A DNA stretch of 64,000 nucleotides, taken from Chrysomallon squamiferum. Lineage: Eukaryota; Mollusca; Gastropoda; Neomphalida; Peltospiridae. A program made the translations under genes and the position numbers. Shown here piece by piece: positions 45,415 through 62,689 of the stretch. The stretch is from contig CM022677.1 of assembly GCA_012295275.1 (NCBI GenBank), forward strand, positions 7,069,446 through 7,133,445, read 5' to 3'. Positions within the stretch are counted from its first letter, which is position 1. The number at the start of each line of letters is the position of its first letter. Below the pieces are notes generated by a model that did no database searches, was not told where the DNA came from, and saw only the letters and a list, made by a program, of their open reading frames with translations.

Positions 45415-46804
45415 TACTAATAATAAACTGCTACTACTAATAAAATGAAATAAAAAACATTTATCGACGGCATTTCGGGATGGTAACATTTATCAATAGT
45501 TTTACCAAATAAGGGATTGAATATTATGTCAGCACTGTTAATTTTAATTTAACACTTGTTAAAATTACCTTACATATTTGTTACAAAGGTGTTACCTTTA
45601 ATTATAATTTTTGTTCAATAAATTTATTTACGGATTTGTTGAAACCTAATTTAAGAAACGGAATCAGTCAACTGAAACATAATTAAAGCAGAATAATTAT
45701 ATTGCTATACGTTTTAAGTGCTGTGTGTGTATGTGTGTTTGTTTGTGTCTGTGTATGTATATTTGACCGTGTGTATGTGTGTTGTGTGTATGTATGTTTG
45801 AGTGTGTATGTGTTGTGTGAGTGTGTGTGTTTGTGTTGTGTGTCTTTTAATGACCCAGATTACGCTGCAAAATGACCGTACCAAAACAAGTGAGAAAAAT
45901 ATGTTACCTAACTGCTGTGTAACTGAAAATTTCAACCTCCATTTCATAAAAGGGTCCGCAGGACTGTGCAAAGATTAAAATTATTAGATTACTGCAGATG
46001 TCACTAAAAACTTCGAATTCAAAGAGCAAGAGAACCAGCGTAGACAGACACATTTTAAAACTGTGTTTGTTACACAAAACTCGCCATAGCTAATTATCTT
46101 AACTGTAAAATTTAAAACTACCTTGTATAGTTCATCATCGCGTATTTTCCCGTAAAAGGATATTATGGATATTTTTACAACATATACAAAGAAACAAATG
46201 ATATATATATATATATATATCCTCTATATCTGTAATTATCAATATAATCTGTGTTGTAATACTAATATTAATTTCCGACGAATATTTACTTATAAAATAA
46301 ATAGACCGAAATTGCGTGTTATTGTAACAAAATATTTTAAAATCATGTAATTTCATCTTGAGAGATATGTAAATTATGTCGCGGAATCGCATGGTCATAA
46401 AAATAAAATACCATATTTTGTCAATAATATCAGTACAACAGTAAATACAACAGTAAGTTTCGGGATAGTCCCGTTACTTTTAATAATAATATATGAAAGA
46501 CTATCATTTTTCAGTGAGAAGGACATTAATTTGGGGGGAAAAAATCGTTTTTTCAATGTACTCTGTTTTATAAGCTAATAACGTTACCGAAGGAATCCTA
46601 GTTTTCCTATTGATAATTGTACACGGTATATTAAGAATTAAATTTTAATAACGTGAATATAATTTTAATATTAATATTTTGTCTAAAGAACATATTCGTA
46701 TTTAGATGTGGAGCGAAGATATTACGCTTCTGTTTAACGTTAATTTCACAAAATCATTCATAACGTTAATGTCGTTTATAATAAAATATTTCATTTTTCA
46801 AAAA

Positions 46805-47085
46805 CCAGTTTAATCATCTTATTTAACCTGAGTGTATTCTGTTTCAGCCACTGTCTCACGACATGAGTATCAGATAATTATTAATGTCTTTCTTTTTATT
46901 CACACAGTAGTAAATATAAAGACATTCTTACTGATATGTGTGCAGCATGTAGGGCGCCGTAAGCTACATTCTAATCATTACAAAATAATTGTCATGTATA
47001 AAACGAAACAAGTAGTGTTAGTCAGTTATTCATTATTCATAACTACTTTTCTAAACTGCAAATACAGGAACTCAGTTGATGCAGG

Positions 47086-47174
<89 letters not shown>

Positions 47175-47500
47175 GAATATATTTTTTTTCTAAATAAATA
47201 TATAAATAAATAAATAAACAAACAGAAACATCTGCAGTATTATTGAAATAAATACTATATTTGTTGTAATAGAAATAACAGTATAGCCATAAAAATAATT
47301 AATTAATTATGTAAACTTTTGTCCGAAAACTTTAACATTCAGATGGATGATAGTAGTAGAAAGGTGTTGTGAAGTTATTTTTATGACAATTTTATTATTT
47401 CCTAATCTAAAAAATTGTCAAGCCATTTAACATTGTAATGTTTTCTGTGTAGCTGTTGGATCTCTGTGTCTGTCTGTATGTCAAACTATCTTTATCAATA
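46805..47500. repeat. Local duplication L, copy 1
   Basis: The block from TTTAACCTGAGTGTATTCTG through CAGCCACTGTCTCACGACAT and GTAAGCTACATTCTAATCAT to a (CT)n run (47090-47171), then AAGCCATTTAACATTGTAAT, recurs in the same order at 49590-50190. The offset is about 2.74 kb. Confidence 0.9.
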
Positions 47501-47504
47501 TTTG

Positions 47505-47621
47505 TGAATAACAATAACAATAACAATAATAATAAATATATATAAATAAATAAATAGCAATAATAACAACAGCATCAACATAGAAAAGAAAAAAAAATAC
47601 AGAAAAAGAAAAAGGGAACTA

Positions 47622-47655
<34 letters not shown>
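47505..47655. repeat. Copy of the RING-upstream intronic block
   Basis: GTGAATAACAATAACAATAA, AATATATATAAA and GAAAAAGGGAACTAAATAAT match, in order, 45088-45210 next to the RING exon. This suggests that part of the TRIM-type locus was duplicated here without its coding part. Confidence 0.65.
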
Positions 47656-47656
<1 letters not shown>

Positions 47657-48118
47657 AATAATAAAATAAATATATAAACGTGCGTATGTAACACTATAAT
47701 GTTATAAATATACTGTATAAGCTTTTCATTCTTTCAGTTTATTTTATTTATAAGAAAAAAGAAGAACTATTAAAGTGAATTACATACTTGCTAAATTTAA
47801 CCTTGTGACGTAGGTTTGAGAAGGAAGACAACAGATCTACTGTAATAAGTTACATGAAGCAAAACATAAAATAAATAAATAATGTGACATGTCCATGAAT
47901 GCTGCAAGGTAATTTCGCACTATTTGTGTCATGTTACGTAACCAAGCCCACATTTTCATGATGAAACTCGTATGTGAACAATGAAAGAAACGTGACCTTC
48001 ACAGAAGTAATGTATTCAGTGTAATAACAACGAAACATTTCATAGTAAACGAATGAATGACTGATTGCTGCTGAACATTATTTTATTAACGTGAACTCAA
48101 CAAATTTTTAATCTGCAG

Positions 48119-48225
48119 TTAAATGGCTTCATTCACTGATAAAGTAATCGAGAAAGATAAATGCGACAACACATCGCCAGACACTACTTTTCTCTGACCA
48201 CTGAGCCACACCCTCCACTCTAACA
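48119..48225 (-). repeat. Possible SINE head (box-A-like)
   Basis: The minus strand at about 48195-48225 reads GGGTGTGGCTCAGTGGTCAGAG, which fits the tRNA-type box A consensus (TGGCTCAGTGG). A box B (GGTTCGAATCC type) was not found downstream, so this may be a decayed SINE. Confidence 0.3.
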
Positions 48226-49132
48226 CAAAACAATTTTGTACAGAAATTTTATTATGAAAATAACCTAGATTACTTTTTATTTTATAATATCTTACACTAA
48301 CGAAATAACAAGAACAACAACAAATAATAATAATAATAATAATAAATCTTCTTACCTTTGTCTTAAGAAATGAACATTTTAACACCTGCAAAAAATGATC
48401 TTCTGTTCGTCTGCAATGTCAGTTTGCTGGCGGACAAATCGGTTTTGACAGACGTCACTGGGTGAGTGGAATATACCAATTTCAATAAAGGGGTGGAAAT
48501 CTTGAAATGTTCTAGAACACTTTTGTTTCTTGTGAGAAAAAAATAATCGTGAAAGTTTTAAATGCTTATGGTAAAATAAACAGCACTAAAAGTAACAACT
48601 ACCTTAACATAGTTAGTGCAGTTCATTAATTTTTACAATGTGTGTTAGATATGTGGTAATAATAGACGCAGCAACTGGTTTGTAGAAGGTCGGAGAAAGA
48701 TAATACATTTAGACGCCAAAGTTACTTCTTCTTTAAACTTGAATAGTATCAGGTTTTTTCGTAAGATATATAAATAAACTATAATAATGAAAAACATAAT
48801 TCCTTTATTATACATTTTATTTCATTCTATTTAAGATAAATAAACAAATAAAGACAGACAGAAAGAAAGAAACGATTAAATTCATGAAATTATAATATTA
48901 CGTTTTATTACTTAGCTAACACAACCAAGTATATTTCTGTTTGAATCAGAGAGCAATTCTCAATTGTTTGGAAACAGGGAATTGAACAGGGGATTGAATA
49001 TTATTTCAGGAGTGTTACTAGCTGACAAATATACGTAACTCTATTGTTTTCTAAGTATTTTAATTTAACACATCTTGCAGTTTACGTTACGTATTTGTTA
49101 GAAAGGTGTTAACTTTCATGTCATTCTTAATT

Positions 49133-49163
<31 letters not shown>

Positions 49164-49589
49164 GAGAATAGTGTCTCTGAATAAAACCGTCACACTTTTG
49201 TCATCTTGTTGATATTATGAACGAATGTTTTTTTGAACCAGATTATTTGAAAACCATGAGCACAAAAACGTCCTACAGACCAATATGAATAATACAAGTT
49301 ATCACTTCGCTGGTTTTCATAGCATTTCAGTTAGCTCGCTCGTATCGTGATGATAAACGATGCAGAACAAAGTCAAAGTATTTTCCAATGTCAGTGTTTC
49401 CAATATCAGATAGTTTAAATCATAATAATAATAATAATAATAATAATAGTACTACCACTACTATTATTAGTACTACTACTACTACTAATAAAAAAAGTTT
49501 GGATAGAAGATTTTCTAACAACATAACTACCAATCCATAATAACAAATTCTACTCCACAAAACTGTTAATAAAAATTGCAGAATTTTTG

Positions 49590-49876
49590 TCTTCTTATTT
49601 AACCTGATTGTTTTCTGTTCCAGCCACTGTCTCACGACATGTGTATCAGATAATTATTAATGTGTTTCTTTTTATTCATACAGTGGAAAACATAAGACAT
49701 TCTTGATGTTACTGATATGTGTGTAACATATAGGGCGCCTGTAAGCTACATTCTAATCATTAACAGAATATTTGTCACCTACAAAACGAAACAACATAAG
49801 TAGTGTTAGTCAGTTAGTCATTACTCATGATTACTTTTCAAAACTGCAAAGACAGAAACTTAGCTGATGCAGGGAA

Positions 49877-49956
<80 letters not shown>

Positions 49957-50190
49957 AGAAAGCGGAGGCAAAAACAAAATACTACACACCAAAGAATATA
50001 ATTTTTTTCTAAATAAATGAACAAAAAACAAACAAACAAACAAAAACATTTGCAATATTATTGAAATAAATAGCATTAATTAATAAGTAAATGGTCAAGC
50101 CATTTAACATTATAATGTTTTCAGTGTTGCTGTTGGATCTCTGCCTATGTGTCTGTGTGTCCAACTATCTTTCTCATTTTTATTTCTCAC
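49590..50190. repeat. Local duplication L, copy 2
   Basis: Partner of 46805-47500, with the (CT)n run at 49878-49956. Sequence between the two copies (47655-49590) has no gene. It holds a short (TA)n run at about 49140-49165 and (TAA)n at 49423-49450. Confidence 0.9.
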
Positions 50191-50204
50191 CATTAATTTC
50201 TACA

Positions 50205-50520
50205 AATCTCAGTACCGGCCCTGTCACCCTCCTCTTAGATTATGTGAATCAGTCCCTTGTTTAAACTAACTTGAACGTGCACAGTAAACGCAAACTCTAA
50301 TATCAGGATTTACAACTAGTGTCTAAGATCTCTAGTCAGGTAGTCACGTTTCCGTGTCTCGGGTTTTCCTTTTGTTTTCTTTAACCTACCAGTTCTCTTG
50401 TTCTTACTTCTGTATTCATTATTTATTTATTTATTTATGTTTGTATTTATTTATTCGTTTCTGTGTATTCCTTTACATATTTGTTCGTTGTTTGTACGTA
50501 TGAGACAGGAGATATATAAA
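50205..50520. repeat. R1 dispersed repeat copy
   Basis: It starts CTCAGTACCGGCCCTGTCAC, then TGTGAATCAGTCCCTTG and AACTAACTTGAACGTGCACA. It lies immediately beyond duplication L copy 2. Confidence 0.8.
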
Positions 50521-50639
50521 TATATATATACAGGTTGTTGTTACTGTTCTTGTTACGTTAAAATGCATGCGTGTGTGTGTGTGCGAAAGTGATATGTATT
50601 GTAATCTATTTTAAAAAGATGACGTCACAATATTTATTT

Positions 50640-50830
50640 TGAGCAAACATCAGATCTCTCGGCTTATAGGTTACGAAGTTTTAGAAAACTGAAATTAGAA
50701 TAAACATAAAAAAACAAATAAATAAAATAAAATAAAATGAAACAAAAAGTTATGGTTTTGTTCCTCATCCTAAAAACAATGAAGCCTCAGTACCGGCCCT
50801 ATTCCCCTCCTCTGTGATTATTGTGAATCA
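50640..50830. repeat. R1 dispersed repeat copy, truncated
   Basis: The 5' part (CGGCTTATAGGTTACGAAGT) and core start (GAAGCCTCAGTACCGGCCCT) are present, but the copy stops after TGTGAATCA. Confidence 0.8.
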
Positions 50831-51060
50831 AAAGCGGGTAGAGAAGTAAAAAGAAAATATTTTCTAAAATTTATCACGAACGTTAATTATAAATAAATAT
50901 ATTAGTTAATAAATAAATAAATAGATAACAAAAGTAATTCACAGATTTATTGTTATCAGCAGTTCTATACATTTAGTGATAGTGATAGTAAAAGTATTAG
51001 TATTAGTATTAATACTAGTAGTTGTTGCTACTATACAGTTTTGAAACCTTTATTTATTTT

Positions 51061-51082
51061 TAATTAATTAATTAATTAATTA

Positions 51083-51133
<51 letters not shown>

Positions 51134-51134
51134 T
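51061..51134. repeat. (AATT)n/(TTA)n microsatellite
   Basis: AATTAATTAATT passes into a pure TTA run. The following 51135-51720 shows no supported gene. Confidence 0.93.
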
Positions 51135-51734
51135 AATGATTTCGTTTCGAAAGATAAAATAGAAAAATACTTTAGCAGATGATGTTTATTCAGTTCGGAT
51201 CAAACCACAATGTTTGTGATTATTATCAGTCATTTATTCTGAAAGTCTTTACTTTAGAACAAATAATAATTACAGGTATGTACGTATTTACACAACAGCA
51301 GCGCACCGCATATTGGATTAACTCACGTACGGACCTGACACTGATAAGAAATCTTTCTCTCTGCTGGCAGAACGACAAAAATCAGAAAGATCACTGACTC
51401 ATAAAATACTGCGCCATGAGATATAAATCTTGTTTAAGTCTGGATATCGAATGTTATATTAATGGATACAGAGTAAAGACTTGGTTTAACCGCCTCATTT
51501 AGCATAATTTAAAAATTAAATTTAAAAAATGATATTAATTTTTGAAAAATAATTAAAATGTGCCTAACAAATTAGTCGTCCTGTGAAGACTAAATTACTT
51601 TACTGATGGAGTGAATGTTCGGCAATAACGCGAATACAGTTTCAAAAGTGTCTTGTGTTTGTTGCGTTCTAGTGTATAAACAGGAGATACTGCTATTACA
51701 TCTATTTTAGAAAGATGATGTCAAAATATTGAAT

Positions 51735-52170
51735 TTAGTAAACATCATATCTCTCAATTTATAGGTTAGGAAGTGCTAGAAAACTGAAGTCAAATTGAAT
51801 ATGGAAAAAAATTAAAATAAATAAAAAATAAATATATAAAACAAAATGAAACAATAATATATGGTTTTGTTCCTCATCGAAATTCTGAAGCCTCAGTACC
51901 GGCCCTGTTCCCCTCCTCTGTGATTATTGTGAATCAGTCCCTTGCTCCAACTAACTCGAGCGTGAATAGAGAACAAAAGGCGAAATATGATTTGTAACTT
52001 TGGGCTTTAAAAGACAAGTTTACGGATCCCCAGTGTTTTATCCAGTTTAGTATCTAGTCACGTTTTTGAGATATCAGTTACTAAGTTTCGTTGTTTGTAC
52101 GTAGTAGTCAGAGAGGGGTCAAAGATCATCCTTCGTATCTGTGAACAGAACATTTTATACAGTGTGTCAT
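51735..52170. repeat. R1 dispersed repeat, fullest copy
   Basis: It includes the 5' part (ATTTATAGGTTAGGAAGTG), the core start (GAAGCCTCAGTACCGGCCCT), TCAGTCCCTTGCTCCAACTA, the TATCCAGTTTAGTATCTAGT block and the GAGAGGGGTCAAAGATCATC block. It runs directly into (TAA)n, as does the copy at 1-192. Confidence 0.85.
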
Positions 52171-52175
52171 ACAGC

Positions 52176-52234
<59 letters not shown>

Positions 52235-52373
52235 CAACAACAACAACAACAATAATAATTATAATAATAACAGTAACAACAAGAACAATAAAGAAATAAT
52301 AACAATAACAGTATGAACAGTAACATCAACGACACAAAAACATATGAAAATTTTTTAAAATGAACAAATAGAG

Positions 52374-52413
<40 letters not shown>

Positions 52414-52468
52414 TAGCAATAACAATAACAATAATAATAACAACAATAAGAATAATAATAACAATAAC

Positions 52469-52501
<33 letters not shown>

Positions 52502-52502
52502 T
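52171..52502. repeat. (TAA)n/(CAA)n compound microsatellite
   Basis: Two long TAA tracts, with CAA and ACAATA interruptions, are separated by about 60 bases. All long frames here are poly-Asn, poly-Leu or poly-Tyr artefacts. Confidence 0.95.
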
Positions 52503-53060
52503 ACTCAATTTCATAGACTAGGTAGTCTAAGGGAAATAACTCTGTTGCCCATTAATAATAACATTAACAGCAATAACAAAATATAATAATGAAATGTTTT
52601 CGAATCTAGGTTTCTATTTCATTTAGTTAAGTGCTATTAAGTAATTATGACAATGAAGCGAAGTAACAATTGGTGTAACAATTTCTCAATAGCAGAACAA
52701 ATAATTGGAAGACAACAACGAAAAACCTGTAACATCTAGATTGATAAAGAAAATGTGTATTTAAACTGACTATTGTTAAAGATTTTAACCCATTTAAAAC
52801 GTTTAATGGATAAGTAAAGAAATTATGAAGAAATTATATTATATGTGTTTATGGTGTATTTGAGATACTGTTAATTTATTAAGCGAAGATTAAAAAAATA
52901 ATAATAAAAATACGAGTATAGCAGTAGAAAAAGAAATAGTTTAAGAAACAAAAACGAATAATCGTACTGAATTAATTAATTTCATATAATATCTGTGACA
53001 TGACACGAACATGTTTTTCGTTGCGCGAGTTATTCCCCTTAGATTATAAATGTTTTTCGC
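52503..53060. repeat. R2 dispersed repeat, copy 1
   Basis: It begins CTCAATTTCATAGACTAGGT and AGTCTAAGGGAAATAACTCT. It continues with AAGTGCTATTAAGTAATTAT, AATGAAGCGAAGTAACAATT and AAAACCTGTAACATCTAGAT, and ends near GCGCGAGTTATTCCCCTTAG. Similar blocks are at 61889-62640 and 63598-64000. Both ends carry GGGAAATAACTC-like motifs in opposite orientation. No coding region. Confidence 0.9.
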
Positions 53061-53232
53061 TTTAACGCGATTACAAGCATTTACTAATATTTTATTCTGA
53101 CTGTTTTGCTAAATAATAAACTAAAAGGAAGAATTAATCAACAAAATTGATTATTTATTTCAACAGTATTTATTTTAGATGATTTTGGTACATTCGATAT
53201 ACAGAGCGAAGTGATTGTACGTGAAGAAAGAT

Positions 53233-57196
<3,964 letters not shown>

Positions 57197-57770
57197 AGTA
57201 ACAAAAATGAATACACTCAGCTGTTTACTTCAGATGTGACTTTTTATCAGCGACCTCTGAATGTTCATTTGTATTTGTGTAAGCCAAATACATCAGTTAT
57301 ATGAATAAAAATAAGAGATAGGTCACATAGTACCACGACAATTATAAAAATATAAATCCATGTATAGAGGCTGACGCAATTTGTTTAAGTAAATAATATT
57401 ACATACCAAATCAGTCAATAACACAGAAATTTTATTTGTAGTAATAATAACATCAAAAATAACAATCTCTCTCCCTCCCGCTCTTAAAAACTTACATACT
57501 AGAATTCAAAGCGTTCTTAACATTATGAAGTGGGAAGCAGACACATTTCTACATTTGCAATATATACAAGCATACAAATATAAACTATTTTCATTAATAC
57601 ATATACACATAACATACCTATAGCGATATGTAGTAAACATACGCACACATATTCATTAAATTTATCTAATTTAAGCCAAATTTATTTTAATCAATATTAG
57701 GCGGCAATTATTTGTTTTTATTAAGTTTTGAAATAAATAAAATAAATAAAAACTGAGTCATCGCATTCAG
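57197..57770. other. Unique AT-rich non-coding stretch
   Basis: Sequence beyond the array end. No gene, RNA or repeat was recognised. Confidence 0.7.
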
Positions 57771-58135
57771 GGAATTTCCTACGCTCTACAGTAGGATAGA
57801 GATAATTTTCCCGCAGTATTCTACGTCTCTGTTTCCTAGGTGACTGACGAAATATGAACTGATATTCCTAATACAGAAGGCAGTCAGCCATGACTTGTTC
57901 ATATAGCTAGGTATGTTGTGTTTTACATTCTCACTCATTCTCTCACTCTTGCTCAAACTCTCTGTCTCTCTCAGACTCTGTCATTCTACCGCTCTTTCTC
58001 TCTCTCTCAGTTCTGTCTCCCACTCACTTTCTGTTCTGTCTCTCACTCCCTCTCTACTCTCACTGTCTCTCTTCTCTCCTAACAAGATTAACAATTTTAC
58101 CTACAGCAAAGTTAAATAGACACCAACAAAAAAGT
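57710..58135. repeat. R3 dispersed repeat, copy 1
   Basis: Blocks GACGAAATATGAACTGATAT, ATTCCTAATACAGAAGGCAG, ATAGCTAGGTATGTTG, a CTCTCACTCTTGCTCAAACT tract and AACAATTTTACCTA recur in order at 58740-59030. In weaker form they recur at 62690-63070. Confidence 0.85.
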
Positions 58136-58500
58136 AGTGAGCCAAGATACACCGTTTAACTGAAACTGAGTACAAACAAAACACACTAAGTCTGTAGTAA
58201 CCCGAAGTCTATATTTGTTGTTTCTTTGAAACATGTTAAAATCTTCCTTCATTTAGAAGGAAAGAATATTTCTTTATTCCTTTAGAGCAGAAATAAAATC
58301 AAGAATTTATACTTCATGATCACTATTTATTTTTAATTAGTATTTTTCGTTATTTAAAAAAAAAAAAAATGTATTTCTACATTATTCTTTTAAACCTCAG
58401 AGTTAACAAACAACATTAGTTCTTTTATCAAATTAAAGTGTTTATTTTTTTCATTCATATATCGATGTTCATAATTCAAATATTACAATCAGTAAAACAT

Positions 58501-58611
<111 letters not shown>

Positions 58612-58739
58612 GTTTTACTTGTATATGTTTGTCTGTTTACATAAACATTTCATTTCCGTCTCAAAACATAACAATTTGAAATAAATACTCTCTTTGAATC
58701 TCTTTATAGAGATACTTTGCAAAAAATTTCACATACAAA

Positions 58740-59030
58740 TGTGGCGAAATATGAACTGATATTCCTAATACATCCATGATTTGAACTTATAGCTAGGTAT
58801 GTTGCATTTTACATTTTACCTATACGTACATATTCAAACATTCTCTCACTCTTGCTCAAACTCTCTGTCTCTCTCAGATCTGTCATTCCACTGCTCTCTC
58901 TATCTCTTTCTGACACTCTTTCACTCCCTCTCTACTCTCACTGTCTCTCTTCTCTCGAATTAACAATTTTACCTATACCAAAGTTAAATAGACAATAGCA
59001 AAAGCAACAGCTATAGCAACATTAACAAGA
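58740..59030. repeat. R3 dispersed repeat, copy 2
   Basis: It starts GGCGAAATATGAACTGATAT and ends ATTAACAATTTTACCTATAC. It is shorter than copy 1 at its start. Confidence 0.85.
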
Positions 59031-59222
59031 AACAATAACAACAAAAATGGTAATAATTATGAAATAAAACTATGACAAAAAATAAAGGTAGGTCAAACAC
59101 ACACACACATATGTTGCTGGTTTTCTGTTTTTGAACGAACATGAAATCTGTTGTGGTTTGTTTAAAATAATATATGTGTTCATGCATATATGAGATCATA
59201 TAGCTGACCCAATGACTATGTA

Positions 59223-59432
59223 GACAAAGAAGCCTTGGAAAAATACCAACAAAGGGCTAAGAGGTGTATAGCATTTGAAAATAGCATAGCTGAATACGCA
59301 ATCACTAATTTAGTGGATATCATATATTCCCACTTGAAAACTGATTTGAGTTTCAATTTTGGATTTATAGTTATACGTTTACAGTTTCACGATTCACGCT
59401 GTGACTCAGGTGTCCCATATTGTCGAAATTAA
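59223..59432 (+). other. Unrecognised open stretch
   Basis: A frame reads DKEALEKYQQRAKRCIAFEN then SIAEYAITNLVDIIYSHLK before running into less coding-like sequence. Composition is more protein-like than neighbouring frames. I recognise no family, splice partner or duplicate. It may be an exon fragment or chance. Confidence 0.2.
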
Positions 59433-59699
59433 TACAGGAATAACAACCTGACGCTACCTCGCTGCTGAATGGGTTAACCCAATGTGGTAAATGTATTGTT
59501 TGTTTTGTGTCTTGTGTGATCTTTTATTTCTTGAAAATTTGTTAATCCCCCTTTGATTCATAACTTTTTTTTTTTTTTAGCCTATTAATCCAATCTTCTC
59601 TGTCAGTTAAAAACAGTTACTGACAGTAACAATTTAATAATTTATTCACAGGTACTAACAACACAGTCAATAAGTATGTGTTATGTATTGGAAAGTATC

Positions 59700-59940
59700 G
59701 ATACACAAACAAGGACACACACAGGCACTCATACACATAAACAAACACACATAGATACACACCAAAAAAACCCAACACAGACACATAGGCATACATACAA
59801 AAATAGAGACACACAGACCACACACACAGACACACACTCACATAGATACACTCACCTAACACAAACACATAGTCATACACCCAGTGATAGCGAAACACAC
59901 ACAGCCACACATGCATTCACACAAAGATACACACACTAAT
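59700..59940. repeat. CA-rich imperfect repeat
   Basis: This is a CACACA/CATA/GACACA-rich tract. His/Thr-rich and Cys/Val-rich frames over it are artefacts. Positions 59941-61010 hold a TG-rich tract (60785-60850) and no supported gene. Confidence 0.9.
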
Positions 59941-61019
59941 TTACATTGGTATTTTGTAATTTTGATAATTTAAAGTTACTGCCATACTGCAAGTTTTAGA
60001 GCTGTTGTATGAATTGTACACACTCACTCAATTTATATCACAACTACCCCTTTAATAAAGTAATGAATATATGTCACATTTCCAACCGCATTATAGAATT
60101 AAAGATCGAATTGGCACTATGGGCCAGGTATGTCCACTTTAAGTGTATTTTACTGCAAAAGTGATTATACATAGGAATTTTTAATGAGTTGTAGATAGTG
60201 TATTGGAGTCATTGGAGCACGTGATAGAATTCAAAAGGTCAAAATATTACTACAATTTAGCTTATACTAAGAGATTTGGAATCTTATCAAATTACTGATC
60301 AATTTCACCACATTGGACACACTGATTACAAAGTAAAAAGGCCGAATGAACTGATTATGACTAGTTTTCTTGTCAAAAACAAATATCAAATTTCCGCAAA
60401 ATCACCCTTTAGGTATGTGACATGGAGGGACTGACTCTATGGTTCAGTTATGTTTATATTTGATTTTGTATGTATATATGTCTGAAGGATTACAATATGA
60501 CGATTTCGCTCCAGGTTATGTAGCAGACAATGAACTCTATTTTCTCAAGTTAAAAACAAATTATATTATGGTTTTATGTATTAATGTAAAGCAGAAACAA
60601 ACGTTTGTTTAAATTTGCTGTTCTCTAATTTCTTGAAAATTGTAATTTAAATTTATATTGTAAAGTTTCACACTTCTATGGTTTGTGATTGGCTTGATGC
60701 AAGACTAATCATTGTATTATGAAGCTTTTTTTACGTACTTATTTTATAAAGCATTATTTGCTGGTGTCTATGAGTATCTGTGTATACTTGTGTGTATCGG
60801 TGTGTGTGTATGTGTGTGTGTGTCTTTGTGTATGCGTATGAGTGTGTGTTTGCGGTCTGATGTATGATTAGTAATCAGAAATTAACCACATTTCTTGACC
60901 AAACAAAATTTTAAGAAGAATAAAAGTATGTGCTATACTTTTTATCAGAGAACTAATTCAAACTGTTAATTTAAACTTAAACTTTTGCATCTGAACATTA
61001 ACTATCCATTAAATAATAA

Positions 61020-61160
61020 TAATCATCATCATCGTCATCATCATTATTGATATTATTATCAATATTATTATTACTACTGCTATTACTAATGCTGCATATT
61101 TTTATCATCATCATCATTATCGTCATTATTATTATTAATATTATTATTATTATTATATTT
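61020..61160. repeat. (ATC)n/(TTA)n tract
   Basis: ATCATCATC and ATTATT mixtures on the plus strand. Confidence 0.9.
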
Positions 61161-61365
61161 ATTTTATTTAAACAAATAACATTTATTTCAACTTATCTGT
61201 TAATGCTTAGAGTAATAAAGCAACATTACTTCTTTCATCAAATGAAAGTTTTTACCTTTTTCATTCATGAACGCATTTTAATTTTGATAATTTAAATATT
61301 TTAATCTGTAAAAAGGTCTTGGTAAATTACGAATTTCCATTTTGATACTTTACAACGCAAATGTA

Positions 61366-61478
<113 letters not shown>

Positions 61479-61888
61479 AGTTTCACTGGTTTTATGTTTA
61501 CATACACATTCAATTTCCCTCTCAAAACACACTATAACATTTTCGAATACAATACATTTGTTAAAATTTTACATATAAATATAATTATTTTTAGTGCTTG
61601 TTGTGAAATATTAAACGTATTTAAAACTGTTTCTGTTTCTGTGTGAATTTCTGTCTACAGATCTCAGTCTATCTGCTTCTTTCTGATACGAACAAGAGGC
61701 ATGTTCTCTTTCTCACACAACAAACAAACAGTGACAGAGATAGTATATATATCATATTGATATATATTAACACACACACACAAACACACACACATACTAA
61801 CACACATTACAGTGACAGAAATAGGACAACACACACACATTATTTTGTTATTATTATTATTATAATTATTATTATTATTATTATTATT

Positions 61889-62640
61889 AGTCAATTTCAT
61901 GGACTAGGTAGTCTAAGGGAAATAACTCTGTTGTCCTTTAATAATACAAATCGTAATTAATAACAACAAAACAAATTTTAACAAATGAAAACACTATAAA
62001 AAAATAATAATGATGATATATTTTCATTTAATTTGTTTAGTTAAGTGCTATTAAGTAATTATGACAATGAAGCGAAGTAACAATTAGCGTAACCATTTCT
62101 CAATAGCAGAACAAATAACTGAAAGACAACAACGAAAAACCTGTAACATCTAAATTGATAAAGAAAAATGTGTATTTAAACTGATTATTGTTTAAAATTT
62201 TACACCATTTAAAACTGTTAATGGAGAAAGAAGTAAAGAAATAAAGAAGAAATTATATTACATTTTTTATGGTGTATGGGAGATAGTGTTTAATTATTCA
62301 GCGAAGCTAAATAAATATAAAATATAAAAACGAGAATTGTTCACATAACAGACGATTATAGAAAAAGAAATAAAACGGTTTCAGAAAAAAACGAGTAATC
62401 GTGATGAATTAAAAATTAGATATAATTTAACTTCATTTCATATATTACATGTACAGATTTTTCGTTGCCCGAGTTATTCCCCTTAGACGATGAATGGTTT
62501 TCGCTTTAACTCAATTATAAACATTTAGTAATATTTTATTTTGAAGGTTATGCTAAATAATAAAAATATAATGATCTGTTAATAAATAAAATTGAATACC
62601 TATTTTATAATATCTAATTTGTTTAAGCAACATTTACTTT
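61889..62640. repeat. R2 dispersed repeat, copy 2
   Basis: It follows a (TTA)n tract (61850-61888) and starts AGTCAATTTCATGGACTAGG. It then follows the R2 block order through CAATGAAGCGAAGTAACAAT to GCCCGAGTTATTCCCCTTAG at about 62470. It is more diverged than copies 1 and 3. Confidence 0.88.
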
Positions 62641-62689
62641 TGTTAATTACAGTCAATAATAACAGTCAATAATAATAATAACAATCGGT

